From Folioceros fuciformis (Eukaryota > Anthocerotophyta > Anthocerotopsida > Anthocerotales), in the NCBI GenBank assembly GCA_049999805.1, contig JBNGIO010006099.1:1-62844 (forward strand): 62,844 nt of DNA, in the 5' to 3' direction. This document shows positions 36,572 to 48,540 of this stretch, one piece after another. The first letter of the stretch is position 1. The number at the start of each line of letters is the position of its first letter. The position numbers and the translations under genes were made by a program. The notes beneath the pieces were generated by a model. The model saw only the letters and a list, made by a program, of their open reading frames with translations. It was not told where the DNA came from and ran no database searches.

Positions 36572-37042
36572 GCCTGAGCCGAGGCGACGTGACCAAAGCC
36601 ATGTCGTTTAGTCTGGAGACAGAATCGTGATTGTACCTTGGCACCACAGGCCGCACAAAGCCCTTCCCCCATTCGTTGTTCTTGAGTAGACAAGGTACAG
36701 ATTTGTTAAGCACGTCTCGTCCAACTACCTCATCTAACAAATATCCACTGCCTAGCCTAGAAGGAGCAAAACTTGGTGAAGACAGGGAGACAGACAGACA
36801 AACTCCTATATGCTACACACGCACACCAAACTGGCTCCAACGCATAGTTGAGGGCGTGAACGGTGGACAGTCTCCAGGATATTATACGATGGTACAGCGG
36901 CAGCCATTTCTGGAAGGAAACCACATTGCAATCAAATGAAAGGAAAGGGCTTGATTAGTAGCAGGCTTCCAACCCGAGGACTGCCAACAGTTTCCGAAAC
37001 GAACGACGCGAAACCAAGTATTTCAAAAGAGAACAGTCTGAC
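36572..37042. other. Convergent 3' flank (MMP / pfkB kinase)
   Basis: About 470 bp between two stop codons. Small ORFs only; nothing recognised. Confidence 0.4.
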
Positions 37043-39158
37043 CTACTTCAGGTGATGTTGTCTCGCATGGGGCCTCAGAACTTTGAGACGGAACTCCGCC
37101 TGGGCTTGCCAGTAGGGTAGAGACGGTGGGGGTACTCCTTCGTACTCAATCACTGCATCACAGATCCAACCGCAGTCAGGGTGGCACAGCCAACACACAT
37201 GTCAGAGGAGGTGGAGAGGAGCTGACGCCTTACTGAAGCTGGCGGAAATGCTTCCCCAGAGGGCGGCCGTGAGAAGGTTTCTTGTTTTCCACCATCCCAC
37301 TAAGAACCCTCCACAAAAGGAGTTGCCGCATCCAGTGGGATCCACTACACCTCTCACGTCGGCTCCTATGTCATAGATCTGACCCTGGCTGCTTTCTGAT
37401 TGTGCATCGACATCCATTTTGTCAGCTGGGAATCTCTTGGAATTGAACTTCCTGGATGAGAATCTGTTCGATCCCCGATCAAAGGTCGTGTGGAACGCAG
37501 GAACTTCCCAAGTCTCCCCAGTGTCTGACCTGTCACATCACAACAACCAACAAGCCGGGTGCTGCTGAGGCTATCCTGTTCTGGTTACTTCTTCAAGTAC
37601 AAAGGAGATTCGAAGTAGCTCACCTGTGAACAATGCATCCCAAGTGACCACGTCTCAATGACACCACCTGGCAGCAACAGGAACAGTGGATGGATTTGAG
37701 ATCACAACATGGATGTCTTGCCATCTCATACGATTCATGTCTTTACCCGACTGCCCAAAGCACTCACCTCAGCACCCAGCTCGACAAGGCGCCCAATAAT
37801 CTCAAGAGGCGATCCTGGTCCCACTAGTGAGATGGCTTCTTTTTCGTTCGGAGAAAATATGTTGGCTGCAGAAACAAGAGCCCTGCAAATCCGCATGTCC
37901 ATGCCAGTACCAATGAACAGGCGTCCCTGTCCACAAATGTCTCCATCGACAAAAAAACAACTCAAGATACTCACAGCAGTTCAGTCCGAGTAACAATGTC
38001 TTCAGCGTGAGTGTACGTCTCAACGCTCACTACATCAGCACCTGTGCGCCGAAGACTCCTGATGAAGTCCACATCACGGCCACTGGGGTGCACTCCTGCA
38101 TGGTAAACCTTCGCGTGTCTGTATGCAGCCAAGTACTTGTTATTCCCACTTCCTAAGAGCCGGCCAACAGCCACAAACAACAGACAGACATGCCAACCAA
38201 AAGCAAGCTTCTCACTGACCATCATGACCAGCAATGCACGTAAAAAGAAGAGTTCACAAACCTAACTGATACTCAAACGGAAGAAGAGTCATAGCTGGCC
38301 GAAGCATACCCCATACCTCGGGCCCAACAGCCACTCGCCATACCTGGCCAAGAAAGACGGAACAACGTCCATACTAGGGAACAACAGATAGAAGCACCTG
38401 CTGATGCACTTGGCAAAAAAACATACCTGAGACCTACGGCCGTCCGTCTCTAAAATCTGGCACAGAGCCGTACGCACCGTGTCATAGGAGACATACCAGC
38501 AAGGAATAGCAGCCCCACAGAAACGGAAATGAGTTTACGGACTGAATAATGGTACAGAACTGTGAGCTGAGAGATGCATCTCCACAAGAATCCAATTGTA
38601 TGCAACCTGCATTCCCCCCTAGATGATTGAGCTGATCACTGAAACTGACATCAGGAAGAAACGCTTCAGGCTCTCTCCTAACTAACCTGCCAAGCTCTCA
38701 GAGTCGAATATGGCCAGACAATGAGCCCGGAGACATCTATTTCCATATCTTGAAGCCATTCTTTGCACGAGGCCGGCAGGTCTCGTCCCACACCAGCCGC
38801 TAAGCCCACCCTGTAGAAACACGTATGAGGCTCAGCGTGCCAAATTCACGTTCCCTCCACTACCAGCAAACAGCACCGAATGCAACAATCGAAATGCTGC
38901 TTTCCAAAAGAGCTGGACGGGCTAACCAAAGGCCCCACCTGTCTTCACTTTTGCTCCAAAGCTTGACACCGAAGGCAGTCTGAGGACCTACACACGCACG
39001 ACCTTGAGCTGTACGAAGACCCACGAAACAAAGCATCGGAATTCGCACAATTGGGGAAGCGAAGCGGTCAAACCTCCTCCCCCGATGCAGCACAGGGTAG
39101 AGTGGCCATCGGGGTAGATGATGTCGTCCACGATCACTGTGAACGTCACAACATCCAT
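37043..39158 (-). CDS. pfkB-family kinase of the MAK32-like group
   Basis: Ten exons in transcript order: 39158-39074, 38987-38939, 38810-38687, 38456-38427, 38316-38262, 38152-37975, 37882-37768, 37667-37624, 37529-37234, 37152-37043. They join to 1086 nt, 361 residues; yeast MAK32 is of similar size. The N-terminus MDVVTFTVIVDDIIYPDG is followed by CCIGGGGPQTAFG (gly-rich substrate site) and VGLAAGVGRDLP. Then come SANIFSPNEKEAISL, VVSLRRGHLG and the pfkB signature VVDPTGCGNSFCGGF, where the catalytic base should be the D/N-type position: Asn stands in place of the usual Asp after G-x-G. The protein ends IEYEGVPPPSLPYW. Fungal MAK32 is needed to keep the killer dsRNA, but its substrate is unknown, and so is this one. 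One exon is only 30 nt. Confidence 0.92.
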
Positions 39159-39836
39159 CTCCACTGCGCCGACGTCTGAAAGCGCCTCAGGAACGTCTCT
39201 TCATCTCACAAAACCGGCTCAGCTCCGGCGCTGGACATTTTGCTTCCTCCCACACACATTCTGCACGGACTCCACACTCCGCCTCACGCCGACTCCGTGC
39301 TGCTTGCCGCCGGCTGGACAAATCTTTGCTGAAGGCGTCGTAACATCTTTAGAAAGGCAAGAATCAGCTACGAAACTTCTTTGCACGCATCTGCGGTCTT
39401 CTCAAAGCAGTGAAACAGGACGCACCCCAGCACAGCACGGTTAAAGAACGCCGTTTGAATAGATGGCGTCTAGCGCACCTTATGCTGGACTCGGTTCCTT
39501 CTCCAGGTTGGACTCGGTCAGAAACGCAGTTCAAAAGGGGCGGCCCAAGTGTGCGGCGAATTGTCGTGGTAGTATTGATGTGCTGAAGAGTCATTACATT
39601 GGATGAGGGCCACTGCTGTGCAAAGGTTGCGGCTGCGACGTCCGTTACCCCTCGGAGGCTTCTGGAGGAAGACATCGCCGGAAAGCACCAGATTAGCTGC
39701 GGAAATACTGCTTGTGAATGTGTGAGGAATTGCGGAGCTGAGAAATTCGAGCCGCTGGGGAGGACTCTTCGTTGAGGTGGAGGAATGAGGAATTGGTCCA
39801 CGACAGAGAGCTGGGAGGGCCGGTTCTGGTGATGAA
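39159..39836. other. Divergent promoter region (pfkB kinase / unknown protein)
   Basis: About 680 bp between opposite start codons. The two-strand ORFs here lack features. It presumably holds both promoters and 5' UTRs. Confidence 0.4.
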
Positions 39837-39840
39837 ATGA
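39832..39840 (+). promoter_or_regulatory. Minimal upstream ORF overlapping a start codon
   Basis: The sequence ATGAAATGA contains a two-codon uORF (Met-Lys-stop) whose stop overlaps the ATG at 39837 used by the next gene. A ribosome that terminates here could reinitiate on the overlapping ATG. Its effect is untested. Confidence 0.4.
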
Positions 39841-41623
39841 AGCCGGCTGCAGCCGCGGCAAGAGCGCAGTCCTGTGCAGGTTTTCTTCCGGCCTCTTTGG
39901 GAGCCGGAACTCAGGTGTGCTCTCTGCCGGCTGTGAGCGCAGCATTGCATTCATGGAACAGGCTCACTGGTCTGTGCGGGCGTGTTCCTCTTGCTTCTCG
40001 GTGCAGAAAGCGGGCGTCCTTCACCAGGTTTGGCAGTTTTTGCTTGCCAGTGCTTTGGCAGCATTTGATCGGATCTGAGTCCAATCGGTGGTGATCAGGT
40101 TCTGCTTTGACTCCGATGACTCTCGATCAGAGGAGAAAGCGGATGCTGTGGAGTCTGAACCTTCGCCGGAGCGGGCCGAGTCGTTTAGAACGAGCAAAGA
40201 CGAGCTGAGGACGTCGCTGGCCACTTTGACCGAGGTGCTGACCGCGCTATCCATGGCCGTAGCTCAGGCTCAAGCTAGTGTGGATCACCTTAGCAAGGTG
40301 ATTGAGAACACGGATGATTTCGACTCACCGGTGGTGACCAAGGCCAAAGAAAGGCACATCAGTACTTCGAGGCCGGAGGTGCCCTTGAATGGAGCACCGG
40401 TGCTTGATCTGGATCCCACGGCTGCGGAACCGTGGGATGTCGCGGAGATTGGAGGCGGAATACCAGGGACCAGAGGAGGAGGGGGAGAGCCTGACGGCAG
40501 CGTGCCGGCACACCTTGTAGAGGAGAATGCCCGTGCTCATAAACTGGCTTACCAACTGCAACGGGCGTTTGTTCAAGCTCGGATTGAAGGCCTTGGTAAA
40601 CCCTTTCAGGTTCTCCCGTCGGAACCTCGTTTTGCTGCCTTTTTTTGAGACATACGCCGTGTTGTTTGGTTTGAAACTGCATATTGGAGAGCTGAGGTGT
40701 ATGTGCTGACACGGACTCCTGGCATTCAGTTGGCAATGGAGGACTTCGTGAATACGTGCATGGAAGCACATGCAGCGGGCCTGGGACTGAACGAACTCCA
40801 GCTACAAGTTATTCTGGCAGAGGGAGCTTTAACTGGGGCATTTTCAGTGAAGTCACAGCTTTTCTCTAAGGATCCACTCCTGGACGAGGTATGTTTGAGT
40901 TTTCTCGTCACCTTGACACACACAGGAAGTCTAGGATCGACATGTGAGATCCCCAATGAAACGAAATGGCCCGTATGCTCGTTTGCAGGAAAGGAGGGTT
41001 CGCTCGTCTTGGGTCAGGCTCGTATACGCAACTCTTGCTGAAGTATGTCGCCAACACACCCTCGTCATTTTGAATCTGATGATTTCGACTTCCAGGAATT
41101 GGTCTGATGCTATGTTAACTCAACGATCGGGTTCTGAAGTCTGCTTCTCCAGGTATTTGAACTGCAAATGGGCGGATCCGTAGACGGGCCTCCTGGAGAG
41201 GATGGGCAGGGCAGGGAAAGTGATCCAAGTGATATCTTCGTGAAGCAGGTACCCCTGATTCAAAACCAACGAACTTGCTAGGCCTTCATGTTCGCTCAGC
41301 ACACCATGCCCGTCTAGTACGGCATGCTAAAAGCCGTTGTGAACTTGGAGTGATTAGGCAGTGAAGATGGCCCTTGAGGATGGCTACGATCTCGAACGGA
41401 TAAAGTTGGAACAGGTGTGATTGGTTCCTAAGCAAGTGATGAACTCCTCTAGCTTTGAACTCTTGCTGCACATCTCTTGTGCTGATAACCTTTGACATTT
41501 CATTCGCAGAGTTTCTCAGACGCCCCGGACATCCCCAAGTCAATAAAAATGATGAGACAGAGTCAATACTTGGTCGTCTTAACGATGGAGAAGGCTCTTG
41601 GACAAACAAAGGAGAGCGGGTGA
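39837..41623 (+). CDS. Unknown predicted organelle-targeted protein
   Basis: Seven exons: 39837-40027, 40099-40595, 40692-40888, 40989-41042, 41153-41248, 41358-41414, 41510-41623. All junctions are GT-AG and the total is 1206 nt, 401 residues. The first exon (MKPAAAAARAQSCAGFLPAS...) is Ala/Ser/Arg-rich with almost no acidic residues, like a plastid or mitochondrial transit peptide. The second encodes an acidic segment and a predicted helix (LATLTEVLTALSMAVAQAQA). The most conserved-looking part is the helical region QARIEGLAEVYVLTRTPG, LAMEDFVNTCMEAHAAGLGL and ERRVRSSWVRLVYATLAE. I cannot assign a family. The neat exon phases argue strongly that it is a real gene. Confidence 0.78.
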
Positions 41624-41796
41624 TCAACGAGAATCAACCTGAATTGAGCCCATCAACATCTAAGATAAAAATTTAACACCCTTTTATTACAAATTCTACT
41701 ACCCGAAGTCTGTTTGCAACCCTTAAAAAGAAGGGTACGCAGAAACAGTATCTTCCACCTAGTAAAAGTCTTACAGAGATGTATAGAGCTTTGCGT

Positions 41797-44164
41797 CTAA
41801 TCAGCTGGTTTCACAGTGGAATCCATATCCTTCTCTCCCTCAACATCAGTAGAATTTATACGAGGACTCACTTGAGGACTTTGAACAGTTCTCTCCACGT
41901 TCTCGAACTTGGAGGTAGCCCATGGGGCAGTGCCCACAGTCGGGCTTCTGACTCTCTCTACCGTAAGAAGGGCAACGCCATCCCGAGCATCATACCAGTC
42001 GTGCCCACATTTCAGACACTCAAACTGATAGCGGTCTCCTTTCCCGACCTGGAAGAAGTCTTTTACCCCAACATCTCGCTCATGACAGAACTTGCACGTC
42101 AAGTCCGTCATTTGCATGGTCTTGGGCTGAACCGGCTCCTTCGAAGAGGTCTGTTCGGCCGATGTCAAGCCCTCCTTGAGCTCGCCGGGAGACATGTTCA
42201 GCACCGTGGTCGGATCCAGCTCCTTGAGAAGGAGCCTGCGTGCAAGTCTAGAACAGTTCCTCAAATTGAAATCCAGACTCCTCATTTTCAAGTTATACTT
42301 GTGCACATCGGACCCAAGAGCATCATACACGCAGTTCTCCAGTGCTGACACCGCTTCCACCGCCGTGGCTGGCCAGGACAGATCCCCTGCCTGCTTCTCA
42401 ACCCCGTTGGACATGTTCCCAGCTGTTGCATCTCCCCCTGCACTTCCCAGGACGGTGGAGTCTGTCCCTCCCTGCTTTCCCCCATGGCCTCCATCCAGAG
42501 CAGCTGCAGCAGAATCCTGCATCCTCACATCGGGCTGCTCCTCTCCAGCCTCCTTCGACACCCCATTCCCGTTCTCCTTCCCCTTCGCCTTCTCTTCTGC
42601 CACATCCCCGTCCCCCTTCTCCCCACCGGCATCCAAGGGAGCTGAACCACCCCGATCCTCACCCTTACCTTCGCCCTCAAGCCGTGCAGTGGCAGCANNN
42701 NNNNNNNNNNNNNNNNNNNNNNNNNNNNNNNNNNNNNNNNNNNNNNNNNNNNNNNNNNNNNNNNNNNNNNNNNNNNNNNNNNNNNNNNNNNNNNNNNNNN
42801 NNNNNNNNNNNNNNNNNNNNNNNNNNNNNNNNNNNNNNNNNNNNNNNNNNNNNNNNNNNNNNNNNNNNNNNNNNNNNNNNNNNNNNNNNNNNNNNNNNNN
42901 NNNNNNNNNNNNNNNNNNNNNNNNNNNNNNNNNNNNNNNNNNNNNNNNNNNNNNNNNNNNNNNNNNNNNNNNNNNNNNNNNNNNNNNNNNNNNNNNNNNN
43001 NNNNNNNNNNNNNNNNNNNNNNNNNNNNNNNNNNNNNNNNNNNNNNNNNNNNNNNNNNNNNNNNNNNNNNNNNNNNNNNNNNNNNNNNNNNNNNNNNCCC
43101 TTACCTTCGCCCTCAAGCCGTGCAGTGGCAGCATGGTCTCCCTTCTCCTCCCCCTTACCGGCACCACTACCAGTACTAGCACCTTCACCATCTTCCACCT
43201 TCTCCGCCTCACAAACATACTTCACACCATGCAAGACCTTCTCCAACCACCTGGTCCTTCCCACGTTCACTTGCACCTTGCCGTATTTCTCCAAGATCCC
43301 ATACGCTTCACTCTGATGCGGCGTCCTAGGCGTGTCCCTGGAACCCTCCTTCCCGCCATCTTCCAACCTCGTCTTGCTTGTCCTCTCCCCACTCCCATGA
43401 TACTCCGGCTGCCGTTCCCCTCTCCCAGCATGCGACTGCTCCATCTGCCTATCCACCCGAAGCGACGTCAAATTCCTCCGTTTCTTGGCCTTCAGAGCAG
43501 GATCCTCCTTCCCCTGCTCCCCGCTCACCTCCGCCTTCACAACCTCATTCGGAAGATCACCCAGCGTCTTCCTAGTATTCTCCATCAGGGCCTCGATCTC
43601 CTTCTGTTTCGAATCCTCATAATCTTTATCATTCAGCTTCCACAACCTCTTCTCCGCCGCATCGTACACTCTCCGCACGATGTGCCCGGGATGCTTAGAC
43701 TGCTCCGGCAACTGCTTCCCGGGAGGAATAAAATGCACCACGCACTTGTGCATCACCGACTCCGCGGGCACATCATCCCGATGGAAACTGTAAAAAAGCT
43801 CCCGCGCATCCACCGACGAGTGGTAACCTCCCACCGCCTTCTCCGCCTCCTCCGGGCGGTAGAACCACTGTCCACCGACGGTGAGCGAACCATCCACACT
43901 CTGCTTGATCTCCTTAATCATGGCCACATACGGCTTCTGCGTCTTCCTCTCGGGAGTGACCAGCACTGTGTCCTCCAGCTGGTACTCCGCGCCATCTTCC
44001 GCCTCGAAGGCCCGATAATGCTTCACCATGCTCTTCCCCCGCCCCGACTTCTTGATCACCGGACCAATCGCCTTGGCCTCGCCTCCTTCCTCATCGTCAG
44101 AATTCTCGTCATCGTCATCCCTCTCCGCATCCAACCCCGACGTGCTCAGCTTCCTCTTCCCCAT
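41797..44164 (-). CDS. BAH-domain H3K27me3 reader, AIPP3/BDT1-like
   Basis: A single-exon gene starting at 44164 (MGKRKLSTSGLDAERDDDDE), broken only by a 400-N gap. N-terminal acidic region, then the BAH domain (EYQLEDTVLVTPE, PYVAMIKEIKQSVDG, GGQWFYRPEEAEKA, HRDDVPAESVMHKCVVHF). Next come IVRRVYDAAEKRLWKLNDKD, then WLEKVLHGVKYVC. A TFIIS-central-like region (VHKYNLKMRSLDFNLRNC, VLNMSPGELKEGLT) follows, and a four-cysteine zinc-ribbon-like module (CKFC...CLKC). This order matches Arabidopsis AIPP3/BDT1, which reads H3K27me3 with PHD2/PHD3 partners and CPL2 to repress genes. If the gap is closed on its repeated flanks, the protein is 643 residues. The Arabidopsis gene has introns as far as I recall; this one has none. 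Confidence 0.93.
42698..43097. other. Assembly gap (400 N) inside the BAH gene
   Basis: The 36 bases before the gap (42662-42697) are identical to the 36 after it (43098-43133). Merging them restores one continuous frame across the gap, so little or nothing may be missing. Confidence 0.95.
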
Positions 44165-45898
44165 GGCGTCCGATCGAGCCGGTGTGCCTGCTGCTGCTGA
44201 TCCAGCCGGATTGCTCACTTCCCCCGCTCCAGCCGACGTGCTTGCTGCTCTTGACGGAGCCGGTCCTCTCGTTGCTCCAGATCGAGCAGGTGGAGTCACA
44301 TTGAGGGCATGGTAGGGCTTCGGTGGCCTAAGCTGTATGCCGCCTTCCCGTCGCTGTCGTTCCTCATCGAAGATCACCGAATCCGCCGTCTACGTCCCCA
44401 TTGCCACGCAGTCCATCTTTACATTTTTCCCCAAAAGCTTGAAATTTTGGGAATTCGGGAACAAACGCTGTTACAGAGAATTCACAGATTCTCAAGACAT
44501 CCGTGACATGACAACTTTCGTTCAGCAAGGAGTGGGGCATGCCATGGCCCTAATTAATCTTAACCCAAATTAGCATAAGCTCTCGTACCCAAGTTCTGTA
44601 CATGAACTGTAGCTTCACTTTTCTTAGACGTCACGTCTTCAGGTATACTTGAGCTCCGGTGCTTAGTACGCGTTTGCGATCGGGTTGAAGCCGGGTGGAG
44701 ACGCTGGCAACAGCTACGACGGCGTCGCCTTGTTGTTGGGGAGATGGGGCAGCCTTTGCTGGCAAAACCGATTACTTGATCAGATGCAAATTCATCGTAC
44801 ATTCAATGCTCGGGCCCCTTGAATTCTTCGGTGTTTGCGTTGTTCCAAGGCGTAGTCTCCTTCACAGATAGAGCATATGCGTTCCTCCCCACAAACCAGC
44901 TTCCAGCACACGGGTCGTGATTCTTTCTCCAAATTCTATCCACAACGAGCTGTTTTCTCCGGTTTCCTTTCAAAGAGGAGCAGAGAATGTCCAAGACATC
45001 ATGCTCTGAGAACTGCCACCGTTACGCTACTGTAGCTGCCTTTGCCTTCATAGAAGGCCGATACTGGCTTCCGTTAACTTCTGAATCATTACAGCCTCGT
45101 TCCTTGGTACACAAGTCTACCCAAAGGGTTTGGGACTTCGAAACCTCATGCCTGCCTCGCCCTCCCATGCAAATGAAGCTGTTCCAGTTTCCAAACTCAT
45201 GGACCGTGGCATCAGACAGTGGTGAAGGGCGTGCTCGGTGTAGGACGCACACCACCATAGTAGTTCCACGGACACGTTTCCTCGATGTAAAGTGCTTCCC
45301 TCCTGGGCTATGCACTGACCTGACCAATCGTCTGAATCTTTGGATTCTAGATCAGAATCAGGACCAACGGGAAGCAATCCCACAAAAGCCGTGAATTCGT
45401 GTTCCAGGTGGGCCTTGTACGATGGCCAGCTCCTTCATGAGGCCGGTCTTCAGAGTCTTTTCTCGGGCTGTATTCCAGAGGACAGCCCTTCCACTCAGGC
45501 CAGGTGGATAGTACGACACAGGAATCAGCCATCGACTCAGGAAGGCGGAATCGGATGCAAAACTGAACGCTCCGTTCTTAGGCCCACAGTCTTGACACCT
45601 GGCTTTGGTGGGTCTACCCTGGTTGGGGGTCGTACTCATCGAAGCTTGATTGTAGAACGCGATGGTAAACCTTGTACACGGACTTGGGGAACAACCTCGA
45701 CAGGGCCACAAGAACTCTAACCCCACAATCAAAAGCTACCCAGGAGTCTCGAGATTTAAGGGAAGTACTGAAGCCGTCCGTCCTACGCGAAGAGGACGAA
45801 ATCGAAAAATCTGTTGGGCTTGTCTGGTGCCGCAGACGACAACAAATTTTCGTTTCCTCGAGTGTCTACAGTAAATATTACAACCTAAGCTAGCTACG
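44165..45898. other. Intergenic region, no supported gene
   Basis: Between the BAH gene start and the PHO88-like stop. Several 60-135-codon ORFs lie on both strands without motifs or joinable splice sites. The right end is probably 3' UTR of the PHO88-like gene. Confidence 0.45.
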
Positions 45899-47155
45899 TT
45901 ATTCCTCGGCTTGCAAACTAGGACGCCTACGATGCCGTCTCGCAGTTGTTGACACGGTTGTCCGGGAGTCACTTGTAACTACTGATGCCTCAGAGTCTTG
46001 TTGCGCTTCTTCCGACTCCTCCCTTCCGTTGGGATCCTCTTCATGTTCGTCTTCTGGTGGAGATTGGACAACGTTACGGAGTCTCGATGCATTTGCTTGG
46101 GATGGCCTAGAGAAAGGGATTGACCACTGGCAGGCATCAGCGAAGTATGAAAGGAGACAACCTACCAGGGATTCAAAAGGCCCGTCTCTTCATCAGTGCT
46201 AAACACAAACAGCGCCAACTTACAGAGTCAAGGGTGATTTCTGTGGAAACGGTCTCTTGAGCTTTTCATCATCGTCATCATTCTTGTGCAAGACGTAGAT
46301 CAAAAACAAAGGATGTTCCAAAAACGTCATAGGCTGCATGACTGCGACAAGACATCCAAGGTTAAGGTTCGATCATCACTCTCCCTCTGCAAGCAACAAA
46401 AGTTTCAACCGCCACTTTGCCAAAACCATCACTGCTGCTCTCACATCACAAAGCTAACAGCAAGGGCAATGGCACGTGTAGCAAAAGACGAGAAACCGGT
46501 CAGCAACAGAGCGCTACCTACCAGCTTGCATAAGAAGCGGAGGCACCGCCCCCAAGTAGATATGTATAAACGCGGTCATCCCTGCTCCCTGCAGATTCCC
46601 AAAATTCAGACTCTTCTTCCTCATCAGCTGGAAAGAAAGCACAAAAAGCGTCAAACACTTGGATCGGGTATACGTGGATCAGGTGTTGCCTACCAACAGA
46701 AGCTTAGACGACAACGACCGCAACTCCGAAAAATCGTACTGCTGATACGACACAACCTCCCCCTCCCTGCAACACACAAATCCTCCGCACTTCAGGCCTT
46801 GAATCCCACCCAACCTACGCAAATTGCATTCATCACAACCCTAAAATTCTTTCAGGATCCGCTTCCCACCCCTTCCATACACGAACACCACCAACAATCC
46901 GCCGGCCGGCACAAACAGAAAGCCTTACTCTCCAGCAGCTGTAGCTTTTCTGAGCTGAACAGTCTTGGTGGAATCGCCTCCCCTCTTTATCTTATAGGCG
47001 ATGTAGGCGCAGCACAAGAGCATCGTCATCTGGGTCAGCATGTACAAGATCCGCAAGAGCAGCCGGTTGGTAGGGTCGTCGTACTGGAATTTGAATAGCT
47101 TGAGCACCAGGAGCAGCACGGGGCCTATCATCATCTTCCACATCGATTCCGCCAT
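45899..47155 (-). CDS. PHO88/SND3-like ER membrane protein
   Basis: Four exons in transcript order: 47155-46929, 46619-46522, 46341-46224, 46106-45899. The joined 651 nt give 216 residues. The N-terminus MAESMWKMMIGPVLLLVLKLF is a hydrophobic helix, then FQYDDPTNRLLLRILYMLTQ (the family's DPT...R-x-LY pattern) and a second helix MTMLLCCAYIAYKI. The third exon region GMTAFIHIYLGAVPPLLMQA, then HPLFLIYVLHKND and KLKRPFPQKSP, fit the membrane segment and LKRPF motif of fungal Pho88. Pho88 was first linked to phosphate uptake and later named SND3, part of the SRP-independent ER targeting pathway with SND2 and SND1. The C-terminal exon is acidic and Ser/Glu-rich, ends with RRHRRRPS, and is unlike the fungal tail. 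Confidence 0.8.
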
Positions 47156-48374
47156 CCTGACCTCTCCACCTCAGAGAGGAGAGAGCTCTGCTCTGCTCTA
47201 CTGATGCTTTCCGGTTTAACAGCTCACCCGCACCTCGGTGTGAAATTGTTTAGAGACCTAGAGTCCAAGTAGTATAACCAGAATTGCGCACTAGGCGAGT
47301 TTTTGTCACCCGATTCTTCAACCCTAAGCGGTGCAGCAGCAAAACCCAGACGCCTGGCGATTTTATACAGCTACGTAAACTACAACTTCATTCTTCTTCT
47401 TATCCTAACCAAACTAAGCCGAACACGGAGCGTCGAGAAGAAAAGTAACAAAATTAGGGAACCTCAACAAAAAACATTTTATTAGAGACTAATAAGGGTG
47501 GTTCCATGATACCATAGTTGCTCTCCGCTATTCGTCCCGACCCATGTAAGTACTTGCAAGGGCATCCTTCGTATTAGGGTATGGCATGCCAAAGCGGGCA
47601 TACTCTCTCTTTTTTGTTTTTCTTCTTCCTTTTTTAATCCGTTTTAGGGTACCTTCGAGAATATGCTTGAATGTTTCAAGATTGTAGAGTGGCTGCTTTG
47701 CAGCAATCTTACTCCTCTCGTCCACTTTACAAACAAACAACAAGCAAGCACTTTCCTTGCCCATCGATGGCCTTGCCTACCCCCCTTCCACTTCATTCGC
47801 AATTGGTGCAAAGACAATTATGGTAGGCTCAAGCAAAAGACAAGCGTCCACAATTCCATCGGAAGCAGGGCCTACTTAGGGTCCATTGGTCTTGTGATTC
47901 AAGTGATGTTCTTCTTGCTTGCAATCACTACAACCTACAAATTGCATTCTACCATCTTTGTTTGCAATTTTTGTTCAGTGAAACGACAAGGCCTCTTCCA
48001 CACTTAAGCAAAGCATGACTCAAAGGCAAGACTAAACATGCAAACTTTGGTTTACATGGAGATCACTGAATGCAAGAAGATTAGAATTCTAAGGCCTTGC
48101 CAAGATGCTTGCCATATAAATTCTACAATAGCTAGACCTCCAATGTCTACAAGCTCCCCAACCCAAGCCTCAGCGAAAGGATTGCCTTCAAGTCATTTAA
48201 GGCCTCTTGTAGCTTCGAGTTCGATGTTTTCAGCTCTTTCACTTAGGTTTGGAGGTGGGATAATGTTTGTACATGTCTATCAATATTGCAGCCTTATTGG
48301 TCTTAGGAAGGATCCAAGACTTTGTTCAGCTCCACAAACATGTTTAAAAGATAGACATAAACACAACAATGATG

Positions 48375-48476
48375 ACCATTGGAGTCTTTTAAACATAAAC
48401 ACAACAATGATGACCATTGNNNNNNNNNNTGACCATTGGAGTCTTTTAAACATAAACACAACAATGATGACCATTG
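48375..48476. repeat. Tandem repeat interrupted by a 10-N gap
   Basis: The unit AACACAACAATGATGACCAT followed by TGGAGTCTTTTAAACATAA occurs before and after the 10 N at 48420-48429, so the gap marks an unresolved array. The leftward ORF through it is an artefact. Confidence 0.9.
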
Positions 48477-48540
48477 AAGCTCTGGGTGTGACCATGAGCA
48501 TGACAGCAATTGTGAGCTGATGCAACCCAATCCCAAGACC

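Noticed and set aside
39364-39954. 196-codon leftward ORF between the kinase and the unknown protein
   Set aside because: Overlaps the first exon of the rightward gene and carries no motif; more likely promoter and UTR sequence.
42176-44200. Long rightward ORFs across the 400-N gap
   Set aside because: They are the antisense of the AIPP3-like gene, Pro/Ser/Leu-rich, and pass through N only because N translates as X.
46286-47098. 270-codon rightward ORF
   Set aside because: It is antisense to the PHO88-like exons and introns, and the leftward exons join in phase to a recognisable protein.
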